Positions 13,601 through 23,539 are shown, numbered from the stretch's first letter. The stretch: 64,000 bases of DNA from Ancylostoma caninum (GCA_037903475.1 JBAJFG010000307.1:310001-374000); one strand, 5' to 3'. A program made the numbers and translations. The notes: generated by a model from the sequence alone, not told the origin.

Positions 13601-16317
13601 TTTCACCAATTTTGTTTCTAATATACACATTTGGCTTGCCTGATAAAATTCCCAGGATTGGAGTTACATGTCAAACGTATGCGGACGATATTAAGATGTA
13701 TAAGACCATTGAAAAAGAAGAAGACAATGAAGAACTTCAAAATGCAATTGATTTTGTTGTGGAATGGGCAGATCTTTGGGAATTACCTCTTGCAACCGAT
13801 AAGACGGTGGTCCTGCAAATAAGCAGTAAAGTAGGGAAACACCTAAGTCGAGTAAGTACTTGTTACAGTATCAATGGCATGGCACTAAAGAGTGTTAGTG
13901 AAACAAAAGACCTAGGCATACTGGTAAATGATAAATTATGTTCCAGAAATCATCGCAAAGCCTTGGTCTCAAAAGCCAACTTTAGGATATACAGTCTATT
14001 CAAAGCACTCCGCACAAAGAACCCTCATGTATTTCTAAAGGCTTACAAGACATATGTGCGCCCAATCGTTGAATGCAGCACAACTGTTTTCTCTCCTTAT
14101 GAAAAGAAAGATGTAATTCTCTTGGAGAGTGTCAAGAACAATTTCACTCGCAAGCTTCTTCTGCTCTGTAGTGGTCTTGATTACAGACATATACCTGATG
14201 GAAAACAAAGAGGGAAACAATTTTATCTACCCAGTCTATACAGTAGGAGGAAAAAGAATGATCTGGGTATGGCCTTCAAAATACTTACTGGGAGAACCAA
14301 CATCAAATCAACTGACTTTTTCACTTTAATGAACTCCAAGACCAGAGGGGGAAGCATAAAACTCAAGGCTTCGGTTGCTAGAACACAGATCAGGCTCAAA
14401 AGCTTCGCGATTTGGGTCATAGCGGAACTTAACAAATTTCTCAGCAGTGATATTCTTCGGATGTCGCTCCCTGCATTCAAGAAATTGGCCGCAGTTGAAA
14501 CTCGCTCACTAGCTTCCTAGAGTCAATACCTTCCTATACTTGTGTATTGTCTAAGTATTTACTATGTATGTAATATCTTACACGCGTTGATGAACTACGT
14601 ATTATCCACCGCGTGAGCTTTGCTTACGCCTTCGATAAATAACCATGAACAAAGGACCGAAGACCTAATTAGGTTCAGGAGTTGGCTGAATGTGGATTTT
14701 TGGGATTTCGCACAAAAATATAATAACCTGTTGCTAGTATGTGTCAAATTTCAATGAAAATTAAGTTGTACCTGCTTTCTCCCTACTAGATTTTGTTGGA
14801 GTAGATCATAGCCATCTTCAACAGTGGCAGATAATTAACAAACAAGCAACTCTTAGCGCAGCGAATCTTTGTATCTATCTAGAGGCGGTGCTACAGTCGC
14901 ATGGGATTCTGACACGCAAGTTCATCGTAATAGCTAACTATTGCCAGCTATCGTTCTTCCTTGGATATAACCCATTCTGTTAGTCAGCGTTTTCCTTTTT
15001 AGAAAATGAAGCACAAAAGTGAGCCTGGCCGTGGTGAGTCAACGAAATGGTCGAATGAATTGGAAGCGTTTAAGGATGAAAGATTGCAGAAACTTTGGGA
15101 AAAAGCGAAAAGTGGGATGTTCTCCGAAACTGAACTAATAAGTAAGCGGTTTTCTCTTCTTCTCCCAGTGAATTAGCGTTGAAAATAACCTTTTTTCCTA
15201 GGTAAAATCCTTAAGATTTTGAGAAGTATAGTTTCTGTTGTGGAGCTACCCTAACTGTGCGAAGATGGCGTCAATGTAATCGTAGGGAGAGAGGGGTTAG
15301 GGGAGAATGAGTCGCCAATTTTTTTTTTGAAATTGCTCTATAAAATAGATTTAACAAATCTCGTATTAGCTTGTTTTAAATCATTCATTTTAGCTGTCTT
15401 TTTCTTCCTAATCTTTTTTAATTATTCATTGTCAAATCTAGTATTCTCTGCAATTTTATTTTTGAAACTGCGGCCAGGCGATTATATGCATCGATTGTCT
15501 TGTACCCGTGGTCCTACATAGTGACTCATTCCTTCAATATCATATGTTAATTATTTTCATTGTTCAGCGCTCCACAAAGAGTTGAAAGACGCTGAAAGAA
15601 AGACGAAAATTTATGATGATGCTCTTCGAGAAATGAACAGGGTATTTTACTCGACATTTTCCGCTTTTCAACGATATTCTCTTTGTGTTCCTCTATTTTA
15701 GGTCCCCGTTGAGAATTCGCTGCATTTCGATGAATCTTCTTCTGTGGATGAAAAGGTTTGTTGTGTCGAGAGTGTCCTCTGTCCATTACGTTCTAAACCT
15801 CTTGTAATTCATTAGAGGGTTCTGCTGAAAAAAGCGCATCGTGAGATGTCCGACCACCTTGAGCAGCTCCATCAAAAAATTCATGCGGAAAATGCTTCTC
15901 CGTTTGAAAACGAGCGTGTTAGACGACTCTGGAAGGCGGCAAGATATAGTTGTTTGAACAGTTTATTTTCAAACAGTGTTCAGTCGCGTATTCAGGCACA
16001 GAGTAACGGAAATTTTTCCGAGCATGACCTCAATGTGATGAAGGATGAACTCATGCATTTTGACAAGCAACTCAAGAAAATGGACTTCCACAAAGTCTGT
16101 AGATTGCTTTTTTTTTCAAATGATTAAGTAACTGCACTTCTCCCTGGTCTTGCAGAAAGAATTGGAAGCTCGCCGTGCTGAGCGTCAAAAACAAGGAAAA
16201 ATGCTGCTACATGCTGTTGAGGATGTTGAGCTGGAGGCAAGACACGAAAAAATGGATAGAAAACTGCGTAAAATGGAAAAATATCTTGAGACTAAGACTA
16301 GACACGTAGAACTTTGA
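1629..16317 (+). CDS. LRPAP1: Receptor-associated protein (RAP) homologue, ER chaperone for LDL-receptor-family receptors; 7 exons
   Basis: Exons: 1629-1781, 2216-2377, 15003-15141, 15568-15641, 15702-15755, 15816-16094, 16156-16317 (stop TGA). All splice phases join, giving about 340 residues (human RAP is 357). Residues 1-22 look like a signal peptide (LAGLFLTVLLLEL core). Three RAP-type repeats are visible: FRSEKINYIYEKA early, DERLQKLWEKAKSG in exon 3 and ERVRRLWKAA in exon 6. Exons 6-7 are highly charged and helical, as in RAP domain 3. The protein ends in RHVEL, resembling the HNEL ER-retrieval signal of vertebrate RAP. RAP binds newly made LDL-receptor relatives in the ER and prevents early ligand binding. 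Compared with other RAPs, about 20 extra residues follow RRLWKAA in exon 6, with no convincing intron there. Intron 2 is 12.6 kb and contains nested retrotransposons. Family assignment is firm; exact exon ends are inferred from splice consensus and phase. Confidence 0.85.
2935..3174 (+). mobile_element. MITE family A, copy 2
   Basis: Same terminal repeats and interior as the 1302-1542 copy and the same orientation. It starts CTGTCCGAAACGACGAG and ends with the inverted counterpart. Located in RAP intron 2. No coding capacity. Confidence 0.8.
3713..4018 (-). repeat. 3' LTR of the Ty3/gypsy-type element
   Basis: 306 bp, matching 11776-12081 with two mismatches. On the element strand it carries a TATA-like GATATAAAAGG (around 3914-3924) and an AATAAA polyadenylation signal (around 3833-3839), in the order expected for U3 then R. 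Confidence 0.95.
4019..4032 (-). other. Polypurine tract
   Basis: On the element strand AGAGAGGGGCGGGT abuts the 3' LTR. This is the position and composition expected for the plus-strand primer of reverse transcription. Confidence 0.8.
4331..5620 (-). other. Post-integrase region of unknown function, possibly a separately expressed third ORF
   Basis: This is the C-terminal 429 residues of the polyprotein, from an internal ATG (5618-5620, MASDPVLAD). It ends in an RG-rich tail with GRGRGRGVPRGRGRG just before the stop. RG-rich tails often bind RNA. No transmembrane segment is evident, so it does not look like an envelope protein although it occupies the env position. CTTTTCCAG, a good 3' splice acceptor, ends 7 bases before this ATG. 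It could therefore also be made from a spliced or trans-spliced RNA. Separate expression is inference. Confidence 0.55.
4331..11113 (-). CDS. Gag-pol polyprotein of the Ty3/gypsy-type retrotransposon, with an extra C-terminal region
   Basis: One uninterrupted frame of 2260 residues. In order: a gag region; a CCHC zinc knuckle CYSCGKRGHMAKDC (about residue 577); aspartic protease ALLDTGSEAS (about 659); reverse transcriptase with YIDDIL (about 1080); RNase H with YTDASGDGLGAVL (about 1233); and integrase. The integrase shows an HHCC zinc region (about 1450), GMDIVE, SDQGPEF and an E in ENGITERAIG, then a GPF module. The order protease-RT-RNase H-integrase is that of Ty3/gypsy. Gag and pol are in one frame with no frameshift or stop. 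About 430 residues follow the GPF module and match no retrotransposon domain I know. Encoded on the strand opposite to the host gene RAP. Completeness and near-identical LTRs suggest a recently active copy. Confidence 0.93.
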   Translation of the reverse strand: MSTDDYTEEMLLQSPEKSAVADAMETGENVQQEEHIDSKVRLFGQRSKELVRTASRHISAIVVECEKALGTSFRTTDPIRNAVMESVERQAKVAKEATKVLCEQFVEECKECLQNLEVGKRDDIEEGVIEILKVAGLTQTEQLETCLDERMSDRESLQVLADMVGCPSSDLVDHVRQLIERASEKENENEKLTKLIKQQDVQIQELASRIERMGQQASSANVGDNGESSIDSNGKWIRFSKAGVNRPQLDSQQLQVKSISDASNQSTRTYCSPLQNGSSSWTKDASAHSWGTGTILTQSGGRNEEVRGRKHECDDALLEYMKTAALPVIEPFHGGENQSFKRFVNSFLIRYHKPQWDDRSLVQLFESFLRKKALVTFETLPREVKEGSFEEVVAAMQEALQEDGNSARIKALQQLRNLSLRSDQSVGEFCVVLEKIAHRAFPDTPADVVSLQKAEILFRQLARWNGSYSLSEAIETSRSGEAYENVKRAALRLERNRRAVAEMSQSTDRKMTPRPQSSRSGDSRFERFNNINGDRGRPSNHTQPSGTVEAMTHNRLGRSSREVTQSRPQNATTDKGVVECYSCGKRGHMAKDCRFKSARQREESTRPRGDSNERQAGSFSALVDKRVGSVSMSKEFRETQGLFGSKSLTPITVMDREVIALLDTGSEASIVPLGVFRDARADGVDLDVYVQRIPRIKAIVRDASGVVMDFVDTIRMPVTIQGATKSVAFHVSQALEGVIILGTNALELFGIELVFPTTGTNVAEEESRVQALVKDRVFVPPGITKVVELEGEVSHGDHCLWSTHPSIGHGICRVAEDGTTVATISNFSEEPVVLRKGEVVGEWDEERWTPPNAHELGADMLERADGRLQVDEYMRMEELLKVLGTRSEMTSQLEELIERFKDVFAVRDSELTQTNLVEHNIDTGDSQPIKQRTRPVPIGARKEFKEIIKGLLERGIIRKSKSEWASPVVLVREKDGSLRLCIDYRALNKVTKHDSYPLPTIDTVIQSLGGKKVFSTLDMASGYWQIRLSDTAKEKSAFTTSEGLFEFEVLPFGLSTSPAEFQRLMDMVLGEIGVKDSEVFVYIDDILIATKTIERHYEVLRLVLTALRKANLKLKPQKCEFFKKEVSFLGHKINEEGVTTDPDKVCKIQQYPAPRNVSDLRTFLGMASYYRKFILGFSKIAKPLYNLTSPKTEWKWTAVESNAFESLKEVMTKAPVLAQPDVAAAANESRPFIIYTDASGDGLGAVLCQEGEDKLLHPLYFASKSLTKAERNYHVTDLEALAVIFALKKFHFFIYGLKTVVRTDHKALTSLFKQTNVSARVLRWALEVQKYKLEIQYVAGKANAVADSLSRGAVRNVTEDEAVCAENEAIVGQIDSQQSQWLSALKSDPDYKDLIAHLESNHESTEVKLPRCARRYSTADFVIENGNLKMITENSVVKVVPKQHRKAVFDEAHAGVMAGHLSGRKLVRKLKKVVFWEGMEKDVLKWSKACRECFLARTHERNIPPLKPITTSKPFELVGMDIVELGLSESGNRYALVVIDHFTKFVGAYPVPDKTARTIARTLLERWICEGCRWPKVLHSDQGPEFVNNVMSEVCRISGIKQSTTKGYNPRENGITERAIGTITRMLKKKTVIPAQWDVLLPMVVFAYNSAPHEATGDSPFYLLHAFDPNQPSNEIPQDELSWNHIDFDDYKYELLAGIQHIRECTREMNEEYRTRMKQRYDTRNKVKPDSLPKVGDRVYVKLPAEKSTSKHPKLVDSWSGPFRVLEVSENSALLTNIEKSEDPIRIQHDMLIRIPHEIDDTPIRSKTKRVKRGRRSNEDLKLKTFFSRATMASDPVLADNSALGLFYVCPGAGKRLGTNDTEDYRCTVRDMTFADVIPEEQDPTIRYLRIHSIFSLARMISIYENETDLDKKRFLMRSSTHTFVTVSGVEKAYTFFKRNCEHVLKALLIHDGSPVAMAAKENVNIDITQLNDLANAGVRFAQTHAWEDVDIRGPVRKTVLFVPCGLRGYARCVRLEEGVSMIVYDSLKDVITSLRNITNLSNCIFLTPTTDKPYDASEWQALAMAMTTVARLGTKLVAVSSPRGEAAWSTHRKDTHDMFEVVRDSAAAMRSNITTMFTLVPSLSEPFACLGEKSRVSEVAVYPAEAVKSFLTALQKYVAPYVRTGKASLYEVFEHPTDRARAYKEKRKAQKSDGDHTYRNVQATPRGYDRNNGFSGYSGPIGAEVPRGRGRGRGVPRGRGRGYGVRHVRGGYDSRFQPY
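11763..11775 (-). other. Primer-binding site
   Basis: On the element strand TGGGGGCCGAGCC directly follows the 5' LTR. The leading TGG pairs with the CCA end of a tRNA. I did not assign the tRNA. Confidence 0.8.
11776..12081 (-). repeat. 5' LTR of the Ty3/gypsy-type element
   Basis: 306 bp, same internal signals as the 3' LTR. Between it and the gag start (11113) lies an untranslated leader of about 660 bases in which I see no gene. Confidence 0.95.
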
Positions 16318-17795
16318 GGTTTGTCTTCTTTTCATGCTTGTGCAAGTAGTAATCTTTCAGATTTGCCTTATTTTAGCACCTGTCTTTTGTAAGATAATTG
16401 ACTCTATTTTTTCGTTTTTTTTTTCGTATTAGTCGCACTATATTGTCCAAGCCTGGTCATACCAGTATAGCCAGTGGCTTCTCGATGCCTAAAATTGTCT
16501 AGTCTTTTCCTGTTCAATGGTCAATTCAATAATTGTTTATAATACAGGGTAGAATTTGATGAGGTAGTTCAATGCAATAATTGTAATCATCACTTTCCTG
16601 CAAGATATGCGGTCACTAGTTTTCACTGTTCCTCAGAGGGAAACACAAAAATGTGTTGAGGTGCTAATTGCGGGATCTTTCTTACTAATTTATCGATATT
16701 TCCTTTTTCTCTCTCGTAGCACAATGTGATCAGGGGTTATGATTCCAAACTAGCGTAATATGTGATGTTCATCAGATGGTGAAGAAATTTGAGGATATTC
16801 CTTCACATTTCGAAAGTGTAACGAACTGAGCTCAGCTTGAGATATTATGAATTGCCTTAGAGTTGATATTGAATTGTGAGAATATGTGCCTTGGCTTCTT
16901 CTTAATCTTAACCCTCATTTCAAATTATGGCATTATATATTGTCAAAAGAGTGCTAAATCATGCGAGTTGTGATGTGATTTTAGTAATGTGGTTGTGATA
17001 ATTGTTGACCCAACATTGCTTACAATGTTTGTTTGTTCTGCTTATCGTTTTTGTCGGCTACCTTGATAAAGTTGCTGTGTGATTGTATACACGTGGGATT
17101 TCATTTTGCCTTCAATTATTCGCGATATTCAAATAGAATTAGCCTTGCATATGTTTTACATGTATTCTTTGTATCATGTTTTTACATTTTTACATTCGAC
17201 CGTATCGGATAGGAATGTCTGTTTTCCAGTAAGGATTTATTGTATCATTCGTTACAGAGTGTTCATCTCAGATTCGTTTGCATTTGTTTTATATAGCTAT
17301 ACAACAATCAATAAATTTTTTAGCGATTTTGTACTCTTGTAGAAATCGAGACGATGTGATGTCATCTCTTATCTCACTGCTTTGTTCCTGGTCCTTTGTT
17401 TTCGTTTCGGATTTTGCGCCCGCTATTCCTTGTTACTATCGTTGTAGTGCATAGCTTTTTTCAAACAAGCTAGTTTTTTTTTCTAATTGTTGGCAGGATC
17501 TAACCTACATTCACAATTTGTGATCATGGTAACTAAAGTATGTCTACAAGTGTACGTTGTGTATTTCACGTATCGCGTCGCCCCGTGGTCCCATTGCCTT
17601 AGGGCAAGATGATAAATGGCCTATTATTCTACATTTCATCGTTAAAACATATGATGAGTCTCTCGCATCGGCCAGATGCTTAAGCAGCCCGTTACGTGAA
17701 GTATACTGTTTAAATCTACGGAGTGTCCATTCTCAGTCATCTACCGGATCGTGAGCTCTTGATTTCTTCTTTTCAGTTAAGATATTACTTTTCAG
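16318..17795. other. RAP 3' flank and intergenic region
   Basis: AT-rich sequence without convincing coding potential. It must hold the RAP 3' UTR; an AATAAA occurs near 17310, but the true poly(A) site is not clear. The next exon begins at 17796 on the same strand. Confidence 0.5.
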
Positions 17796-18548
17796 ATGTT
17801 TGAAAATATTCGGAGGTCTGCCTCTAGGAAGCGACCTGCTGTGGAAGACATACTAAATGAAATTGCTCAAAAGGGTGCTGTCGAGTATCATCCAGTCGGT
17901 AAGCCACTGTTTTTCGACTGCCATTACTTGGGCTTTGAGATGTAGACCATCATTTGTGACTGTCAGGTAGGGAACATGAGCAGGTTTCCTTCATCAATAA
18001 GAATAATTCCGTCCACTTGATTTCCAGACCTTTTGGATGGTGAAATAGGCCGAAATACGCGATAAATAAACCCAAAAGCCCATCAAAGCACTCCAAAAAT
18101 AGATGGGTTTCGTAGGCAACCTTAATAAATGTGTTTTCAGAAAAGAAGGTGCGATCATCACAGAAGGTATGTCTGAGATGTCTGGCGGGTGAAAGCGGTC
18201 ATATCACGCATGTGCTATCCGAGGTTGCTGTATAGATAATCGAGTGGATTACTGCCTTCTCTGAATACTGCCTTTTCTTATCATTAATGCTGGTAGAGGT
18301 GAAAGAACTGTAGCGATCTCAGTGAGGTCTAATCGTGTAAACAGTTGTCTTGATTACTGGAGCATATTGTCCCATAGTGATATTTGGTTGAAATGTTTAA
18401 TGCGTTTCTTGTATCTGTATTTGGTTTTGAGTTTGTTCTCTGAACTACATCCACTGTTTCCTGTTTCTTACTAACCCATTCTTATGTTAAGCAAAATGAT
18501 AAATATTACGATGAGCTCTTCGGTTGGAAAGATGACATTTTTCAGATG
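17796..18548 (+). CDS. Probable N-terminal exons of the SH2/tyrosine kinase gene (three small exons)
   Basis: Exons 17796-17898, 18141-18166 and 18492-18548 join in phase to encode 62 residues beginning MFENIRRSASRKRP and ending DELFGWKDDIFQM. The ATG directly follows TTACTTTTCAG, a trans-splice-like acceptor, and the donors are GTAAGC, GTATGT and GTAGTA. The peptide is charged and basic and I recognise no domain. The last exon ends in phase 0. The next plus-strand coding exon (30673) starts in phase 0 and has no ATG of its own, so these exons most simply begin the kinase gene across a 12.1-kb intron. A separate small gene remains possible. Confidence 0.5.
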
Positions 18549-21417
18549 GTAGTAAAAATTTAGAATGGTCTACACCTATAGCACAGGTTGGTTCAGAGTT
18601 GTTGCGATAAGCTACTTTGGTAAGAATGCTCAGAATGCAGATAGTACCGCATGAATTTGGCTCGAATAACGCCAAAGTATTAGGAGGAGGCTCGTTTTTG
18701 TTTAGTTCCCATTAGAAATTCCGAAAATAATGTTCAAAAACAGTCTCGTCTCGAGGGAGCGCACTGACTCCTTAGAAGAAGAAGCTATGAAGAGATCCAG
18801 TTTCAAATTTGAGAGTGGTAATACGTTTCTCACTGCACGGTGGCTAGAACTTACCCCTACACTGGTGCCGGACGCAGCAGTGGCACGCCAGGAGGGTTGG
18901 GGGGGGGGGGGAGTGACAACTCCTCCACTGCAAGGAATAATAAAAATATCCAAAATGTTTGTTTTTACACTAAAAATTAATGGCAAGTATTTGAAAAATA
19001 CCAGTAAAAATAAACGATTAATCTTCTCATTCTAATTTTAAATCTTGAAACAAAAAAAAAATTGTGAGAAGAATCATTTCTGCTGAACATAATTCAAGGG
19101 TTAGGTAGCTCTAAGAGAGGGCAGTACATCTGCTATGGTTCAAGCTTCCCTGCTCCAGCTCACTGGAGCGAGGAAATCCAAATACCATTTCAGCGATTTT
19201 TACTGTTAGACGTTGAGAATCGCCCTTGTCTGCATCGTATTTTAATGCAGCGAAGTTCATCTTCTAGTCATTTCCAGAGTACAGAACTGCTTAGTTCATA
19301 TCAGAAATTTGAGATCGAAATATTCTGTTGTGCTGAAGAAGTGGTCGAGAATAGAATGCCTGTTTTGTGGGCGAAAATCGCGCGATGGCCTCTTTTCTCT
19401 TCGAAGCTCCTGTGCGTCCGCTGATAGAGGGGCGGAGGATGTGGAGCTTTAGTTGCGGTTGAGCACTAATTGCATGAGGTGCGAAGATCTCGCAGCTCAC
19501 TCGCACCTCCGCAACATTGACAACCGCTGCTCTTGCAGTCTGCGTTCTCCGGAGTTAGTAAGGGGGCAGCTGCCGAGGACAACTCGGACCATCGCGGGCG
19601 TCATCTGGGTATCCTGTAATGTACGTCATCAAGGAAAGCGGACTTAGAACAATGTTGTTCAACATCCTATACGAAAGGTCAATTTATGTCAGGAAAGCTT
19701 CTTGCTTAAACAAGGGAATTCATATTGAATATCCAGATCAGATCCAGATTTTGTTTTTCGATCAAGCGCATTTCCCACTACAAACACTCAAGCATAGTGC
19801 AGTGACTAGAAATCACTCGTTGAGCGCAGTTCTCTCGAAACATTCTCAAAAGCTGTTCTTGCTGTTATCGTTCAATTTGCCACTTTTGTTGATTCTCTGT
19901 ACCAGCTACTGCCTAATTGGGACAATAATTATCCCGAAGACATCTCACTGACCTTGTCGATACATCTCGAGAATATGATGACGATCTATTGCAGATCTAG
20001 CCCTTTACTTCACCACATCGTTTTTTAGGACTATACAGAGGAAACTGGGGAAAAAGAATGATCCATGTTGTTTTGCACGAATACCATATTTGTTTTACAC
20101 AACATTTAACTTCACTTTTGTAAGGTTTAGGTGTTAGCATCGGTTTTAGCGATAACTCATGATAACCCTGCAGGGTTTCCTATGACATTGTAATAATTAG
20201 AAGAGGCTGGTTGGCATTCTGAACCTTTTGATAAAATCGGCTGATGTTGTTTCCGAAAGGTAGTGGTATTGAATCTCATGGAAAAACCACACGAACTTAC
20301 TGCCCAACCTAATATATGTCCGATATTTTGAGTGTTTCGAAGATTGAAAATGGTCCAGTAATTCTACACTGAGAAATAAGCGCTAGCAACGCAACCCGAG
20401 TTGGCAATTCGTCGAGTTGAACCTCCAGCTGCATGTCCTCTCTGGCGCTGCCATCTTCTCCTCAATTGCTGCTAAAGCTTCTGATCTTTTAGTAGTAATT
20501 GCTGAAGGATGGCAACAACTGATAGGAGGATTGCAGCAGCTGGGAGGAGATGCTGCTAGGGCATCACCATCTGAGTAGAAAAAAAAAATCAGAGGTGCTT
20601 CGATTATCAAGCGGATGAGTTTAAGAGTGAAGCGTTTCGGATCACAATCACTTTCCCCATTTGCCGCCCCTTTTCAGTTCACTCCGCACTGCTCGCCCAT
20701 TTTTCCTACTGGAAGCAAACAACATTGTCTTCAGTGCAGATTTTGACAATTTTGACCACTACGTTCGTTCCGACCATGGTGCTGAACCTAGAACTGCAGC
20801 AGAATGTGAGGGAGCAAAATTATCGAGTGCTACCTTTACCCGGCTCAGGTTTGTGACAACTGCGACATCGCGCGCGACGTGCTTTAGGGATCGCGGCAAA
20901 TATCAGTTTTTGGGGGCCCGCCCACACGTCTTAATGGGCGATGCGAGCGATATGGACAATTAAAGGCGCGAGCGAGGTGCGAAGACGCTAACGACCCTTG
21001 GAGCCTATCTGGAATCTCGCACCTATAATTGGACCGCAACTACCGCTCGCCATCCAGGGGCGGAAGATAAAGAGGCTCCCGTGCCTTGGAGATACATATC
21101 CTGGAGGGATACACTCCTTGCCGCCAATGGCCACGCCCCCAGCTCTCTCGTTCTGCCCTCTCTTCTCTCTCACTACCCTTCTACTGTCTGTGCTCTCTTC
21201 GGCATGAAACTATAGCTGTGATGAAGATAAGAATTTGGGAAGAGAAAATCATTGGAATGAATGATAACAGCGAAATGAAATGATATTTAGGAAATAAAAA
21301 GATATGTAGTACAATACGATGATACAATAGTGTGCAAAAACTACATAAATAGGCAAATTGATTAGGAGGGTTCAAAGCTGTAACTTGAATAAGATTCAAA
21401 TAAAGCTGTAATTTCAA
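18549..21417. other. Probable kinase intron, no recognised gene
   Basis: Contains a G run at about 18898-18910, a GC-richer patch at 20380-21180 and several overlapping short open frames, none with domain or splice support. Scattered GCGAGCGAGGTGCGA-type motifs (for example about 20967) recur in the element at 23540-24176. Confidence 0.4.
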
Positions 21418-23165
21418 TTAAAAAACCGACGGTTCTATGTAATTAAACGTTTAGCCAGGGGTTATTTAACATGCTGGTTATAAATTCAATATCTATTTTG
21501 CATCAAAATGCCATTTTTGAAGTGTTCCAAGCCTTCACCGTAGATATCACATTTTTCAGAATATGCTGAATCTTTGTAAACTGGGGTTATTCAACGTTCT
21601 TATCTCGAATACGTTTTGTATCGTGATGTAATGATCTTTTTCAACAACTAAGCCGCAGGATGGGTGTAATTTCTTTTCTAAAACTACTGGATTTATATTT
21701 ACAAAGCGAAGTCGAAATTTTGAAAAGTTAGAAAATGAATTCATGACAAGAAAAACAAATCGTCTGAATGGAAAAGTTTGGTTCTAAAAAGGGTCTTGAG
21801 CTCTGTCTTTGTGTGTGAAAACCTTTTCAAAAAAAATTCTGACGCAGACAAAAACACTTTTTCCATGATTCTAAGCTCCCCATTTTGTCACAAGAAAAGC
21901 ATATGAAAAATAAAAGGTTCCCTGTGGGAACAACTTTATTTAGTAATTGGGATTATTTAGTAATTGGGATTCCGTATGAATATTACTGAATACCAGTTCA
22001 TTTCACATTTTCACTTACACGGACCGCAGTTCCATTCGACTCTTGTATTCTTAGTTCCAGAAAGTCAATGCAATCAAAACAGGAAGAGAATGGCGATCTA
22101 ACGGCACTGTATCCTTGAGGTACGCCTGCAGGCATGGCACGTGCCTGCGGGGCCTTTCTACACCTCATCTGGCGATGGATCCATGATCGATTGCGTTGGA
22201 GAAAATGCAAATATAAATGGAGAAGAGGAAATTCTAGAAAAATCCTACAAAGCATCCTATGTACAGGGGGGGCCATAAGTTATTGTACAACGTTTGCTGG
22301 CCCATTTCTCCGCAGTAGTAAAATATTTTTTGCCGCACTAGGCACTGTTTAATAGAGCTGGATTTGCTCTATCTTTTGATCACAAAAACCTCCTGGATAC
22401 TTCCAAGATAACGAAAAAAGTTTATCGGAAACATTCATTGCAGACTTTCGGTGCCGCAAAATGCACTAACTCTGCCCGCAATTTCCGAGCAAAACAGCCA
22501 CAAAAACAGTTTGATATTTTTAGAAAGAGCATTCTTTGCTCTTTAAGATGCATCTAAGCAGTACACCCCACTTTAGAGATTTGGTGGATTTTTCGTAAAA
22601 AATTTCCACATCAACCCGCTTTTTTCAAAAACCTGTTCTAAGTCCAACTGCTCCAAAGCAAAACTCTCCCGGGAAACCGGGTTTTAACTGTAAGATACTT
22701 TGATCCCTGCTCTATTCGGCAGCGAAAAGAGCAGGATAATCCATGTGTTGCTGGTGGAGAAATAAATGAGCAAACGTTGTACAATAACTTATGGCCCCCC
22801 CTGTAGTGATGAGCTTTTTGAGTTTTGGATTTGTCCAAGCTATGCACAGGTTTCACCTCCACTTCTTTATCTCCAAGCTGTGCATTAATTGTTTAAAAAA
22901 AAAGACATCACGATACAAAACAGATACCAAATTCGAGATAAGAACGTCGAATAACTCCAGTTTACAAAGATTCAGCAGATTCTGAAAAATACGATATCTA
23001 CTGTAAAAGCTTGAAACACTTCAAAAAAAAAAAGATATTTTGTTACAAAATAGACATCAAATTCGTAGCCAGCATGTTAAATAACCCCTGGCTGGATGTT
23101 TAATTTCTAAAACCCATGATTAAATAACCCCTGGCTGAATGTTTAATTTCTAAGACCGTCGATGT
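21418..23165. mobile_element. DNA element with long (about 200 bp) terminal inverted repeats
   Basis: AGCCAGGGGTTATTTAACAT at about 21453 and flanking sequence recur inverted at 23072-23094, and homology continues inward (21560-21640 against 22900-22990). GACGGT/ACCGTC mark the outer ends. The right arm carries an extra partial duplication of about 45 bp containing CAGCCAGGGGTTATTTAA. The centre is interrupted by a second MITE at 22264-22803. No transposase recognised. Confidence 0.7.
22264..22803. mobile_element. 540-bp MITE with TA target duplication, nested in the larger element
   Basis: The ends CAGGGGGGGCCATAAGTTAT and its inverse are flanked by TA on both sides, and the match continues through TGTACAACGTTTGCT. 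TA duplication and a CAGGG start suggest a Tc1/mariner-mobilised element. No coding capacity. Confidence 0.8.
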
Positions 23166-23539
23166 TTTTTTTTAATTTGAATCGTGGCTTTATCCAAACT
23201 TTCTTGGACATCACTCCTAAATTTCTCGAGTTCCGCTCCTTCTCCAAGCCTGCGCTGCATATGGGCTCGGTATGTGGGCGGGGCGATGGGCGTGGCCGCG
23301 ACCCGCTGCAGCGAACACGCAAAATCTCCGCAGGGTAACAGGATCCCAGCCAGGCTATGACTGTCAGCAAGCCTTGGGAGCCTCTTTACCCCCCTCCAAC
23401 TATTGCCGTACGATAATTTCCGGCCACCCTGATTACAGGTGCTGCATATAAAACAATGAAAATGATCCCTGCAATTTTTACGGTCCAAGCAGTACAATGC
23501 AAAGTTACGGGCGGTTCAGAAATGAGTCGGCATTGGTGC

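Larger units (their letters stand above)
3500..14645 (+). pseudogene. CR1/jockey-like non-LTR retrotransposon, split by an LTR retrotransposon and decayed
   Basis: Two parts, about 3500-3712 and 12082-14645, become contiguous when the LTR element is removed. The left part encodes endonuclease-like SGGGIVRFLKNCLPYKI. The right part continues with an endonuclease C-terminus (GFQQHVQFPTR, then RDHRIIEF). It is followed by reverse transcriptase: FDFAKAFDKVP, then SGVPQGGALSPILF, then the catalytic YADD at about 13678-13689. The C-terminal LINE region ends at a stop at 14520. Internal stops and frameshifts (around 12770-13400) show it is dead. The best open stretch is 13402-14520. The 3' end is placed near GATAAATAA at about 14640, and the 5' end is truncated. 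The CR1/jockey assignment rests on motif style and lack of an RNase H, not on phylogeny. Confidence 0.8.

Noticed and set aside
18730..19035. 101-residue plus-strand open frame as a kinase exon
   Set aside because: It contains the poly-G run (GWGGGG) and low-complexity AT-rich sequence, no domain, and no acceptor in the needed phase.
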